Below, piece by piece: positions 16,984 through 25,897 of a stretch of 64,000 nucleotides of DNA (position 1 is its first letter; each line of letters begins with the position of its first letter). The position numbers and the translations under genes were made by a program. Source of the stretch: Streptomyces sp. B21-105. GTDB lineage: Bacteria > Actinomycetota > Actinomycetes > Streptomycetales > Streptomycetaceae. The stretch is taken from positions 3,038,001 through 3,102,000 of the forward strand of contig NZ_JARUMJ010000001.1 of assembly GCF_036898465.1 (NCBI RefSeq). Direction: 5' to 3'. The notes beneath the pieces were generated by a model, which was given only the letters and a program-made list of their open reading frames with translations, was not told the DNA's origin and searched no databases.

Positions 16984-18512
16984 TGGTGCTCTCCGCTCGC
17001 GATGGTCTCCAGGATCCGGCTCGTGGTGATCTCGGGCCCGTTGGCGATCTGCGCCACCAGCCGGCGGTCGCGCAGCACTCCGATGGTGTGACTGAGCCGG
17101 AGAACCTCCTCCAGCTCGGCCGCGATGTACAGCACGGACATCCCGTCCTCGGAGAGGGAGACGACGAGCTTCTGGATCTCCGCCTTCGCGCCGATGTCGA
17201 TGCCGCGCGTCGGCTCGTCCAGGATCAGCAGCTTCGGCTGGGTGATCAGCCAGCGGGCCAGCAGCACCTTCTGCTGGTTGCCGCCGCTGAGCTTGCCCAC
17301 CCTGGCCTCGGGGTTGGCGGGGCGGATGTCCAGGGCTTTGATGTACTTGGCGACCAGTTCGTCGCGCTGGGCGGCCGGGATGGGCCGGGTCCAGCCGCGT
17401 GAGGCCTGCAGGGCCAGGATGATGTTCTCCCGCACGGTGAGGTCGGGGACCAGGCCCTCGCTCTTGCGGTTCTCGGAGCAGAACGCGACGCCCGCGCCGA
17501 TCGCGTCGTTCGGGGCGCTCATCGAGATCTGCTTGCCGTCGATGGACACCTTGCCGCTGTCCGCCTGGTCGGCGCCGAAGAGCAGCCGGGCGAGTTCGGT
17601 GCGTCCCGAACCGAGCAGGCCGGCGAGCCCGATGACCTCGCCCTTCTTGATCTCCAGGTCGAACGGCTCGATACCGCCGGTCTTGCCGAGGCCTTCCGCG
17701 CGCAGCAGCGTCTCGCCCGCTTCGGCGCGCTGCTGCTGCTCCTGGAGCTCGTCGAGCTGGCCCATGGCCTTGCCGAGCATGAGCTGGACCAGGCCGACCT
17801 GGTCGAGGTCGCTCACCATGTGCTCGCCGACGAGGGTGCCGTTGCGCAGCACCGTCATCCGGTCGCAGATCTCGTAGATCTGGTCGAGGAAGTGCGACAC
17901 GAACAGGATCGCCACGCCCTCGTCCTTCAACCGCCCCATCAGCGCGAACAGTTGCAGGACCTCGTCGCGGTCGAGGCTGGACGTCGGCTCGTCGAGGATG
18001 AGCACCTTGGTGCCCGGTCCGTCGCCGCCGCCGGTGTTCAACGACCGTACGATCGCGACCAGTTGCTGCACGGCCAGCGGGTACGACGACAGCGGCGCGG
18101 AGACGTCGATGTCGAGGCCGAGCCGGTCCACCAGCTCCGCCGCCTCCTGGCGCAGCCGCTTCCACTGGATGCGGCCCATGCGGGTGGGTTCACGGCCGAT
18201 GAAGATGTTCTCCGCCACCGACAGGTTGGAGCAGAGGTTGACCTCCTGGTAGACCGTGCTGATGCCGGCCTGCTGGGCCTGCAGCGGGCTGGCGATGCGC
18301 ACGGACGCGCCGTCCAGCGTGATCGTGCCGCCGTCCAGGGAGTAGACCCCGGTCAGCACCTTGATCAGGGTGGACTTGCCCGCCCCGTTCTCGCCCATCA
18401 GCGCGTGGATCTCGCCGGGAAAGAGCCGGAAGTCGACGCCCGACAGAGCCCGTACCCCCGGGAACTCCTTGACTATGCCCGCCATCTCCAGGACGGGCCG
18501 CGGCTCTGCCAT
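16980..18512 (-). CDS. sugar ABC transporter ATP-binding protein (two ATPase domains)
   Basis: A 510-residue cytoplasmic ATPase with two fused ABC domains, as in RbsA/YtfR. The first domain has Walker [15 protein letters not shown] and Walker [13 protein letters not shown]. The second has the signature [15 protein letters not shown] and [12 protein letters not shown]. The loop EGLVPDLTVRENI is also typical. GAGGAG lies upstream of the ATG. It is overlapped by the first permease gene and forms one transcription unit with the binding protein 96 bases upstream. Confidence 0.93.
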   Translation of the reverse strand: MAEPRPVLEMAGIVKEFPGVRALSGVDFRLFPGEIHALMGENGAGKSTLIKVLTGVYSLDGGTITLDGASVRIASPLQAQQAGISTVYQEVNLCSNLSVAENIFIGREPTRMGRIQWKRLRQEAAELVDRLGLDIDVSAPLSSYPLAVQQLVAIVRSLNTGGGDGPGTKVLILDEPTSSLDRDEVLQLFALMGRLKDEGVAILFVSHFLDQIYEICDRMTVLRNGTLVGEHMVSDLDQVGLVQLMLGKAMGQLDELQEQQQRAEAGETLLRAEGLGKTGGIEPFDLEIKKGEVIGLAGLLGSGRTELARLLFGADQADSGKVSIDGKQISMSAPNDAIGAGVAFCSENRKSEGLVPDLTVRENIILALQASRGWTRPIPAAQRDELVAKYIKALDIRPANPEARVGKLSGGNQQKVLLARWLITQPKLLILDEPTRGIDIGAKAEIQKLVVSLSEDGMSVLYIAAELEEVLRLSHTIGVLRDRRLVAQIANGPEITTSRILETIASGEHQ

Positions 18513-18608
18513 GGCAGCGCTCCTCTTTTCATTGGTTCAGGCCCGCAGGGAGCCCCGGGACCGATGGGGCTCGGTAGGCCGGAGGCTCCCTGCCGGTGGG
18601 TGCGTCGG

Positions 18609-19613
18609 TCAGTACTTGCGGGTCGGGAGCGCGTCCTTGGCCTGGTCCTGCATGAAGTCGCCCTCCTTGGTCTTGATCCAGCGCTCGACCGTCTCGCCGT
18701 TCTTGACCTTCTTCACGACGTCCATCAGCTGGGGGCCGAGGAGCGGGTTGCACTCGACGATGGCGTTGATCTTGCCCTCGGACATGGCCACGAAGCCGTC
18801 CTTCACGCCGTCGATCGAGACGATCAGGATGTCCTTGCCGGGCTTCTTGCCGGCCGCCTCGATGGACTGGATGGCGCCGATGGCCATGTCGTCGTTGTGC
18901 GCGAACAGGACGTTGACGTCCGGGTTGGACTGCAGGAAGGCCGCCATGACCTGCTTGCCGCCGGCGCGGGTGAAGTCACCGGTCTGGCTGACGACGATCT
19001 TCCAGTCCTTGTGCTCGGCGTCCATGACCTCCTTGAAGCCCTTGGCGCGCTCGATCGCCGGGGCGGCGCCGGTGGTGCCCTCCAGCTGGGCGATCTTCAC
19101 CGGGCCCTTGAGGCCGGCCTTGGCGATGACCTTGTCGAGGATCTTGGCGGCGCGGCGGCCCTCGTCGGTGAAGTCGGAACCGACGAGCGTGACGAACAGG
19201 GAGTCGTCGGAGGTCTCCACGGAGCGGTCGGTGAGGACGACCGGGATCTTCGCGGCCTTGGCCTCCTTGAGGACCGCGTCCCAGCCGGTGACGACCACCG
19301 GCGAGAAGGCGATGACGTCGACCTTCTGGGTGATGTAGCTGCGGATCGCGGAGATCTGGTTCTCCTGCTTCTGCTGCGCGTCGGAGAACTGCAGCTTGTA
19401 ACCGGCCTCCTTGGCCGCGGACTTCACGGAGTCCGTGTTGGCGCTGCGCCAGCCGCTCTCCGAACCGACCTGGGAGAAGCCCAGCGTGATCGTCTTGCTG
19501 CCGCCGGAGGAGGAGGAGTCGGAGGAGCTGCCGTCCTCCTTGGCGCAGGCGGTGAGGCCGCCGGCCGCCGCCACGCCGACCGCGACGGTGAGGAAGTTCC
19601 TTCTGCTGAGCAT
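18609..19613 (-). CDS. sugar-binding lipoprotein of ABC importer, YtfQ-like
   Basis: A 334-residue periplasmic-binding-protein-like lipoprotein. It has a twin-arginine signal SRRNFL at residues 3-8 and a lipobox LTAC (lipid Cys C23), so it is probably exported folded by Tat and then lipidated. The mature part (LGFSQVGSESGWRSANTDSVK) resembles galactofuranose-binding YtfQ. A near-ideal AAAGGAGAAG precedes the ATG. As first gene of the importer operon it lies next to the lacI-type gene, its likely regulator. Confidence 0.9.
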   Translation of the reverse strand: MLSRRNFLTVAVGVAAAGGLTACAKEDGSSSDSSSSGGSKTITLGFSQVGSESGWRSANTDSVKSAAKEAGYKLQFSDAQQKQENQISAIRSYITQKVDVIAFSPVVVTGWDAVLKEAKAAKIPVVLTDRSVETSDDSLFVTLVGSDFTDEGRRAAKILDKVIAKAGLKGPVKIAQLEGTTGAAPAIERAKGFKEVMDAEHKDWKIVVSQTGDFTRAGGKQVMAAFLQSNPDVNVLFAHNDDMAIGAIQSIEAAGKKPGKDILIVSIDGVKDGFVAMSEGKINAIVECNPLLGPQLMDVVKKVKNGETVERWIKTKEGDFMQDQAKDALPTRKY

Positions 19614-19747
19614 GTTCTTCTCCTTTGAAGAGCCGGTCCGGGGACGGACCTGCTGGTTCTTGAGGGGACCGGCTGTTGTGCGTCCAGCCTGTCGATCATT
19701 GTTCGGCATTTCGGCCATACGGCGACATGTTTCAGTCACCGGGTGAG

Positions 19748-20794
19748 TCAGCGGGGTGCGCCCTCCGATTGAACAGCCTGAGGGAACGTACTCGCGCGGA
19801 CGACAAGTTGCGGTTCGATCGCGATCCGGGGCACGGTGGCCGGCGGATGCCCCTCGATCAACTCGAGGAGCAGTGCGATGCCACGCCTGCCCACCGCCGC
19901 GAAGTCCTGCCGGACGGTGGTCAGGGGAGGTGCGAAGTACTCCGACTCCGGGATGTCGTCGAAGCCGACCACCGCCACGTCCTGGGGCGTACGGACCCCC
20001 GCTTCCCGCAGGGCCCGCAACACCCCCAGGGCCATCTGGTCGTTGGCGGCGAAGACCGCGGTCAGCCCCCGGCCCACCCAGCCGGCCAGTTCCTGGCCCG
20101 CACGGTAGCCCGACAGCGGACTCCAGTCACCGCACAACGTCATCGGCGGTTCCACGCCCGCCTCTTCGAGGGTCGCCCGCCAGCCGGCGGCGCGGTCGGC
20201 CGCCTCCTGCCACTCCTCGGGCCCGGCGAGATGCCAGACGCTGCGGTGGCCGGCGGCCAGCAGATGACCCGTCGCCAGGCGTGCCCCCAGGTGCTGGTCC
20301 ACGCTGACGCTCGGGATCTCCACCCCCGATCCGCCCCCCACGATCACCACGGGGAACGGATGACGCAGTTCGCTCAGCGCGTCCACCGCGGACCGCTGTG
20401 GAGCGATGGCGACCACGCCTTCGACCCCGCCCTCACTGAGGTGGTCCAGGGCCTCGGAGAGCGTCTCCATGGTCAGTTTGCGCAGACTGACCGTCGAGAC
20501 GAGATACCCCTCGGAACGCGCCGCCTCTTCGAGCGCGAACAGCGTGCTGGCCGGCCCGTGGAGGGTGGTGTCGGAGGCGACCACGCCCAGCGTCCGGGTG
20601 CGCCGGGTCGCCAGGGCCCGTGCGGAGAAGTTGCGGCGATAGCCCATCTCCTCGATCGCCCGGAGCACTCTGGCCCGTGTCTCCTCCCGCACGTTGGGGT
20701 GATCCCCCAGCACACGGGACACGGTCTGGTGGGACACGCCGGCCTGGCGTGCCACGTCGGCCATGGTGGGCGGCCGAAGCCTGGTGTGTGCCAC
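19748..20794 (-). CDS. LacI-family transcriptional regulator
   Basis: A 348-residue repressor. The N-terminal LacI helix-turn-helix is TMADVARQAGVSHQTVSRVL, with the hinge ALATRRTRTLGV. A sugar-binding-protein-like effector domain follows, ending VVGFDDIPESEYFAPPLTTV. The GTG at 20792-20794 has AAGGAGGGG upstream. It lies upstream of, and in the same direction as, the YtfQ-like importer operon. A palindromic site at 20985-21002 in its own upstream region suggests autoregulation. The effector is probably the imported sugar. Confidence 0.92.
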   Translation of the reverse strand: MAHTRLRPPTMADVARQAGVSHQTVSRVLGDHPNVREETRARVLRAIEEMGYRRNFSARALATRRTRTLGVVASDTTLHGPASTLFALEEAARSEGYLVSTVSLRKLTMETLSEALDHLSEGGVEGVVAIAPQRSAVDALSELRHPFPVVIVGGGSGVEIPSVSVDQHLGARLATGHLLAAGHRSVWHLAGPEEWQEAADRAAGWRATLEEAGVEPPMTLCGDWSPLSGYRAGQELAGWVGRGLTAVFAANDQMALGVLRALREAGVRTPQDVAVVGFDDIPESEYFAPPLTTVRQDFAAVGRRGIALLLELIEGHPPATVPRIAIEPQLVVRASTFPQAVQSEGAPR

Positions 20795-20984
20795 GTGCGC
20801 CCCTCCTTGGCTCTCGTTCGTGGGTACGACCTGCGACGCGGGCGGACTGTTCCGCTCCGCGGATGTCACTCCGGGGTCCCGGAGGGCCCGACGGAGGCGA
20901 CGGAAACGACGCGTCGGAACGCAATGCGCACGACGCTCGGTCTCCCCTGCCGACGTTGGGCGTTGACTGGTGAACGCGGAGGTC

Positions 20985-21002
20985 ATTGTGAGCGCTAACA
21001 AT
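20985..21002. promoter_or_regulatory. LacI-type operator palindrome
   Basis: ATTGTGAGCGCTAACAAT is an 18-bp near-perfect palindrome centred on AGCGCT, with one mismatched pair. The CG-centred core TGTGAGCGCTAACA is the classic shape of LacI-family operators. It lies about 190 bases upstream of the lacI-type start. Confidence 0.75.
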
Positions 21003-21423
21003 TCATGCCGGTCAAGAGGGTTGCGGACCAATGGTCGTCACGGTTCCATAACGCGATTTGGCCGAATTGTGCATCACACCAGGTCACAGCCCTGCGGGCG
21101 GGTCCGGGCGGCGTCTTCGGGCGGAGGCCCGACGAGGCTCCGCGTGGCCGCCGCGGACTTCGCCACGACCTCGCCGGACGCCGTTCGCCGCCCGGGGGAC
21201 GTCCTGCGCGTTTCCCTGGACGGATGTCCAAACAGGCCGGCGAACCACACAACTGCGCACAGAATCAACCATCCACGGGGGCACCGGGACGCCCGATCGG
21301 ACGCCCCACCGGACACTCGGCCGGACGCCGCGGAACGCCCCACGGGGCCCCATCGGACGCCCCACGGGACCACTGCCGAACGCTCCACCGGAGGCCACCC
21401 GGCCCCGGCACCCACCCGGAGCC
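21003..21423. other. non-coding stretch with imperfect GGACGCCCCAC repeats
   Basis: No gene is recognised here. 21290-21400 contains four or five imperfect copies of CGGACGCCCCACCGG separated by short spacers. The rest is upstream DNA of the lacI-type gene and the 3' side of a minus-strand gene. Long open frames here follow from GC content and show no family features. Confidence 0.5.
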
Positions 21424-22236
21424 TCAGGAGCACCACCACAGGAACCGGGTGCACGTCTCCGACGGCGAGGGCTTCGGGGACGAGGCCGGCGTCGACGAGC
21501 CGGAGGTCGGGGCAGAGCCCGAGTCGTCGTCCGACGGGCCGGTCGCGTCCGAGGAGCCGGGGCGGGTGCCCGACCGGGCTTCCCGGTCCGGGCCGGGCGT
21601 CGCGGTCCCGGCCGTCGAGGACGGCGAGGCCGACGCGGAGACGGACGCGGAGGCGGAGGCCGAGGGGTCCGGGGAGGGCGAGGCCCCGACCGTGTCCGCC
21701 CGGTCGTCCAGGGGCCGCCCGGACGCGCTCGGCTGCGCCGCCGAGCCGTCGATCTCGGACGACTCTCCGCCGGCCGCCGAGGGGTCGGCCGACGAGGAGA
21801 AGCCCGGGGCGTCCACGCCCAGCTCGGCCAGGCTCAGCCCGCCCGCCGCCAGGACGAAGCCGACGCCGATCAGCACCGCGCGCCTGCGGCGCCGGCGATG
21901 GGCGGAGGCCTTGCGGTCGCGACGGCTCCCGTCCGGCGCTGCGGACGCGGACACGCCGCCCGGCCCCCGCCGCCCGCCCCGGCCATGCCCACGGCGGCGC
22001 GCGGTCCGCCCCTGCGCCTCGTCGTCGTCGTCGACGACGCCGGGCTCGTCCTGAGCGCCGTGATCGTCGTCGCCGCCGCCGTACGGCTCGGGCGCGTAGG
22101 GGAGCGGTTCCGGTTCGTACTGCTCCGGCTGGTGCGCGTCCTGCGGATACGCGCGTAGCTGTTCGGCGGGTGTGCCGCACCCCGGGCAGGCGAGGGCGCC
22201 GTTGAGGTGCCGTCGGCACGGGTGGCAGTAGTCCAT
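21424..22236 (-). CDS. zinc-ribbon and single-membrane-span protein of unknown function
   Basis: A 270-residue protein with an N-terminal Cys-rich motif CHPCRRHLNGALACPGCG, able to form a zinc ribbon. A basic linker and one membrane segment (about residues 117-133, AVLIGVGFVLAAGGLSLAE) follow. The outer region is long and rich in Ser, Ala, Asp and Pro, and ends in CTRFLWWCS. The layout suggests a cytoplasmic zinc ribbon and an extracytoplasmic low-complexity stalk. Related hypothetical proteins are common in Streptomyces. It is divergent from the enolase-superfamily gene. Confidence 0.72.
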   Translation of the reverse strand: MDYCHPCRRHLNGALACPGCGTPAEQLRAYPQDAHQPEQYEPEPLPYAPEPYGGGDDDHGAQDEPGVVDDDDEAQGRTARRRGHGRGGRRGPGGVSASAAPDGSRRDRKASAHRRRRRRAVLIGVGFVLAAGGLSLAELGVDAPGFSSSADPSAAGGESSEIDGSAAQPSASGRPLDDRADTVGASPSPDPSASASASVSASASPSSTAGTATPGPDREARSGTRPGSSDATGPSDDDSGSAPTSGSSTPASSPKPSPSETCTRFLWWCS

Positions 22237-22357
22237 GACGCGGAGAGACTAGGTTCCCGGAAGTGACCATCCCCGAGCGCCCGTGTGAAAGTTGTGTGGG
22301 AAACCGGCCATACGGCGCGTCAAGTAGAGTGACCTACCCCACATGAATGCGCTTCAC

Positions 22358-22493
22358 CGTCCGAAAGCGGCATCGAAATTGTCGAAAGCGATACCCGGCC
22401 GTCACGGTCTCGCCATTGACACCCCGCTCACGCGGTCCCTAGGGTCTGGTCAGCATTTCGAACGCGTGACGAAATCTCGAACAGTTTCGAAGG
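22358..22493. promoter_or_regulatory. cluster of CGAAA / TTTCG elements
   Basis: The divergent region has CGAAAG or CGAAAT near 22358, 22374 and 22383. Downstream of the promoter, TTTCG-9-CGAAA occupies 22456-22474, followed by CTCGAACAGTTTCGAAGG to 22493. The repeated TTTCGA/TCGAAA units overlap the likely transcription start of the sugar-acid operon and look like binding sites for an operon regulator. Confidence 0.5.
22416..22445 (+). promoter_or_regulatory. promoter of the enolase-superfamily operon
   Basis: TTGACA (22416-22421) and TAGGGT (22440-22445) are separated by 18 bases, a good match to the main streptomycete vegetative promoter. The start would fall near 22452, immediately before the TTTCG/CGAAA elements. 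Confidence 0.6.
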
Positions 22494-22502
22494 GTTAACT
22501 CC

Positions 22503-23663
22503 GTGCGCATCACCGGAATCAGCACGCATGTGGTCGGGACGCCGTGGCGCAACCTGACCTACGTCCTGGTGCACACCGACGAGGGCCTCACGGGCGTCGG
22601 CGAGACCCGGATGCTGGGCCACACCGACGCGCTGATCGGCTACCTGAAGGAGGCCGAGGCCAACCACATCCTCGGCTCCGACCCGTTCGCTGTCGAGGAT
22701 CTCGCACGCCGCATGAAGTACGGCGACTACGGGCGGGCCGGCGAGATCGTGATGTCGGGCATCGCGGTGGTCGAGATGGCCTGCTGGGACATCAAGGGCA
22801 AGGCGCTCGGCGTGCCGGTCTGGCAGCTCCTCGGCGGGAAGGTCACCGACAAGGTCAAGGCCTACGCCAACGGCTGGTACACCACCGAGCGGACCCCGGA
22901 GGCCTACCACAAGGCCGCCAGGAGCGTCATGGAGCACGGCTACCAGGCGCTCAAGATCGACCCCTTCGGCACCGGGCACTTCGAGCTGGACCACCGGCAG
23001 AGCCTCTACGCCGTCTCCCTCATCGAGGCCGTGCGCGACGCCATCGGGCCGGACGCCGAGCTGATGCTGGAGATGCACGGCCGCTTCTCCCCCGCCACCG
23101 CCGTACGGCTGGCCAAGGAGCTCGCGCCGTTCAAGCCCGCGTGGTTGGAGGAGCCCTGCCCGCCGGAGAACCTGAAGGCCCTGGAGAAGATCGCCGCCAA
23201 GGTCGACATCCCGGTCGCCACCGGTGAGCGCATCCACGACCGCATCGAGTTCCGCGAGCTGTTCGAGAGCCAGGCCGTCGACATCATCCAGCCGGACGTC
23301 GGTCACATCGGCGGCATCTGGGAGACCCGCAAGCTCGCCGCCACCGCCGAGGCGCACTACGTGCTCGTCGCCCCGCACAACGTCGGCGGGCCGGTGCTCA
23401 CCGCCGCCTCCCTGCAAGTCGGGTTCACCTCCCCGAACTTCAAGGTCCTCGAGCACTTCAACGACTTCGCCGACGCGGAGATCAAGAAGGTCGTCAAGGG
23501 CGCGCCCGAAGTGATCGACGGCTACTTCCACCTCTCCGACAAGCCCGGCCTCGGCGTCGAGCTGGACGTGGACGCGGCCGCCGAGTTCCCGCAGCAGCAG
23601 GCGCGCTTCGACCTCTGGGCCGAGGGCTGGGAACAGCGCAAGCCGAAGGCCGCCGAGCAGTGA
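22503..23663 (+). CDS. enolase-superfamily sugar-acid dehydratase (mandelate racemase/muconate lactonizing type)
   Basis: A 386-residue TIM-barrel enzyme. Visible catalytic elements are E190 and H192 (LMLEMHGRF), E216 (LEEPCP), E242 (ATGERI), the D265-H268 segment (QPDVGHIGG) and H292 (APHNVGGP). The pattern resembles galactonate/gluconate-type dehydratases, which remove water from an aldonic acid to give a 2-keto-3-deoxy acid. Exact substrate specificity cannot be told. The GTG is preceded by GAAGGG. It overlaps the next gene by GTGA, and its context is sugar import and sugar dehydrogenase genes. Confidence 0.85.
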   Translation: MRITGISTHVVGTPWRNLTYVLVHTDEGLTGVGETRMLGHTDALIGYLKEAEANHILGSDPFAVEDLARRMKYGDYGRAGEIVMSGIAVVEMACWDIKGKALGVPVWQLLGGKVTDKVKAYANGWYTTERTPEAYHKAARSVMEHGYQALKIDPFGTGHFELDHRQSLYAVSLIEAVRDAIGPDAELMLEMHGRFSPATAVRLAKELAPFKPAWLEEPCPPENLKALEKIAAKVDIPVATGERIHDRIEFRELFESQAVDIIQPDVGHIGGIWETRKLAATAEAHYVLVAPHNVGGPVLTAASLQVGFTSPNFKVLEHFNDFADAEIKKVVKGAPEVIDGYFHLSDKPGLGVELDVDAAAEFPQQQARFDLWAEGWEQRKPKAAEQ

Positions 23664-24664
23664 GCACCGCCGTCGTGGTCCAGGCGCCGGGCGAGCATCG
23701 CATCGTCCGGCACGAACCGCGGCAGCCGGAACCCGGCGAGGCGCTGGTCCGCGTCCACGCGACCGGCATCTGCGGCAGCGACCGCGAGGTGTACCACGGC
23801 AACCGGCCCGAGGGGTACGTGCGCTACCCGGTGACCCCCGGCCACGAGTGGTCCGGGACGGTCGAGGCGGTCGGCGCCGGGGTCCCCCCGTCGCTCCTGG
23901 ACCGCAAGGTGGTGGGCGAGGGCTTTCGCAACTGCCAGGTCTGCGACCGCTGCCACACGGGCGCGACGACGCTGTGCACGGAAGGGTACGAGGAGACCGG
24001 TTTCACCCAGCCGGGGGCGATGGCCGCCACCCTCACCCTCCCGGCGCGGCTGCTGCACCCCCTTCCGGACGACGCCGACCTCACCGCGGCGGCCCTGCTG
24101 GAACCGGCGGCCTGCGTCGCGGCCGCCGCGATCAAGGTGCACGCCCTGCCGGGCGAGCGGGTGGCCGTCGTCGGCACCGGGACGCTGGGCATGTTCGCCG
24201 TGCAGTTCCTCAAGGCGGGCTCGCCCGCCGAGCTGCTGGTCGTGGGCACGCGCGGCGACCGGGAGGAGCTCTCCCGGCAGTTCGGCGCCACCGACTTCCG
24301 CACCTGTGACCAGGATCTCCCCGACGACATCGACCTCGTCATCGAGACCGCCGGGTCCCCGACCGCCGCCCGGACCGCCGCCTCACTGCTCAGGCGCGGT
24401 GGCCGGCTGGTCCTGACCGGGATCCCGGCGCCCGGTGCGGCCGGGCTGGACCCGACGGACCTCGTCGTACGGCAACTGGAGGTGCACACCGTCTTCGGAG
24501 CTCCACCGGACGCCTGGGCCTACACGGTCCGGGTGTTCGGGGCCGGGCTGCTCGATCCGCTGCCGCTCATCACGCACGAGCTGCCGCTGACCGCGTTCGC
24601 CGACGCCATCGATCTGGTCGGCTCCGGCGATCCGAAGGTGGGCAAGGTGCTGCTCAGGCCGTAG
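23660..24664 (+). CDS. zinc-dependent medium-chain alcohol/polyol dehydrogenase
   Basis: A 334-residue enzyme. The catalytic zinc ligands are C38 (TGICGSD) and H62-E63 (PGHEWSG). A structural-zinc cysteine cluster (CQVCDRC with a further Cys) is at about residues 92-107. The nucleotide-binding loop is VAVVGTGTLGMFAVQF. Relatives oxidise sugar alcohols or sugar acids such as L-galactonate, threonine or sorbitol. It overlaps the dehydratase gene by GTGA, so the two probably act in one sugar-acid pathway. Confidence 0.85.
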   Translation: MSTAVVVQAPGEHRIVRHEPRQPEPGEALVRVHATGICGSDREVYHGNRPEGYVRYPVTPGHEWSGTVEAVGAGVPPSLLDRKVVGEGFRNCQVCDRCHTGATTLCTEGYEETGFTQPGAMAATLTLPARLLHPLPDDADLTAAALLEPAACVAAAAIKVHALPGERVAVVGTGTLGMFAVQFLKAGSPAELLVVGTRGDREELSRQFGATDFRTCDQDLPDDIDLVIETAGSPTAARTAASLLRRGGRLVLTGIPAPGAAGLDPTDLVVRQLEVHTVFGAPPDAWAYTVRVFGAGLLDPLPLITHELPLTAFADAIDLVGSGDPKVGKVLLRP

Positions 24665-24785
24665 GCCCCCGCCAAGCCGTACGCCGGCTCGGGGCGTCCT
24701 GACGCGCCCCGGGCCGGTGTACACCCAGCCCAGCACGACCTGAGCCGCGAACCTTGACCGACATATCGAACACGAAGGACGGCAT

Positions 24786-25757
24786 GTGACCACCGACGCT
24801 TCCACCACGGCAGCTCGCCGACCTGGTGAGCAGGCGCTCGCCGCACTCGGCCTGGGCGCGCCCGCTCTCGATCCCGCCGACGCCTCCCCTCACGGGTTCC
24901 CGGGCGGCGGCCGCTGGCGCACCGAGGTCCCTTCGTGCGAGGGCCCCGAAGCGCTGACCGTCATCCTTAAAGAGGCCTCCCGCCTGGACGTGCCGATCCA
25001 CCGGATCAGCCAGGGCAGCGGCGTGTGGATGCTGACCGACGCCGAGATCACCGACATGGTGGACTCCACCGCCGAGCGGGACATCGAGCTGTGTCTGTTC
25101 ACCGGTCCGCGCGGCACCTGGGACATCGGCGGCTCGACCCGTACCGACTCCCGGGGCGGCGGACTGCGGGCCCGCGGGCACGACGCCGTCGCCGGGTGCG
25201 TGGAGGACGCGGTGCGAGCGACGGAGCTGGGCGTCAAGTGTCTGCTGGTCGCCGACGAGGGCGTGCTGTGGACGCTGCACCGCGCCCGCACGGCGGGCGT
25301 CATCCCGGCCGACACGACGCTGAAGGTGTCGGCGCTCATCGGCCCGGTGAACCCGGCCGCGTACGCGGTGTACGAGCGTCTGGGCGCCGACTCCGTCAAC
25401 GTGCCGAGCGACCTGACGCTGGATCATCTCACGGAGATCCGGCGGGCTTCGGCCGCCCCCATGGACATGTACATCGAGGCCCCCGACGATCTCGGCGGGT
25501 ACATTCGTATGTACGAGGTCGCCGAGCTGATCCGGCGCGGCGCACCGCTTTACCTGAAGTTCGGCCTCTCCAAGGCGCCGGGCATCTACCCTTACGGCCA
25601 TCACATGCGCGACGTGGCGCTCGCCACAGCCCGGGAACGGGTGCGTCGCGGACGTCTGGCCCTCGACCTGCTCGCTCGTCACGGAGCGCACGGCGACATG
25701 GCCCCCCTGGGCTCGCGACTGCCCGGGGAACTGAACAGGTTCGACGCCGGGTCATAA
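24786..25757 (+). CDS. conserved protein of unknown function in the sugar operon
   Basis: A 323-residue soluble protein without signal peptide. Alternating helices and strands (for example TELGVKCLLVADEGVLW, LKVSALIGPVNPAAYAVYERLGADSVNV, PMDMYIEAPDDLGGYIR) suggest a TIM-barrel fold, possibly distantly like peptidase U32 proteins. I do not recognise catalytic residues with confidence. It lies between the dehydrogenase and the ChvE-like binding protein, all on the plus strand, which implies a role in the same sugar pathway, such as an aldolase or isomerase-like step. The GTG start has GAAGGAC upstream. Confidence 0.6.
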   Translation: MTTDASTTAARRPGEQALAALGLGAPALDPADASPHGFPGGGRWRTEVPSCEGPEALTVILKEASRLDVPIHRISQGSGVWMLTDAEITDMVDSTAERDIELCLFTGPRGTWDIGGSTRTDSRGGGLRARGHDAVAGCVEDAVRATELGVKCLLVADEGVLWTLHRARTAGVIPADTTLKVSALIGPVNPAAYAVYERLGADSVNVPSDLTLDHLTEIRRASAAPMDMYIEAPDDLGGYIRMYEVAELIRRGAPLYLKFGLSKAPGIYPYGHHMRDVALATARERVRRGRLALDLLARHGAHGDMAPLGSRLPGELNRFDAGS

Positions 25758-25897
25758 CGTTCCGGAAACCTTGCTTCACAGAAGCCGACACAGGCGCGCA
25801 GAATCCCACACATCGCTTCTCGGTCTTTCCGGCGTCGCTCCGGGAGCTCCTTCGCAGCGCGAGACCGATCCCCTGCCACTCATCAAGGATGTAGATC

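Noticed and set aside
21003..21423. a gene in the repeat-rich stretch upstream of the lacI-type gene
   Set aside because: The frames are open only because of GC bias. Repeated GGACGCCCC gives low-complexity products, and no start site or motif is convincing.
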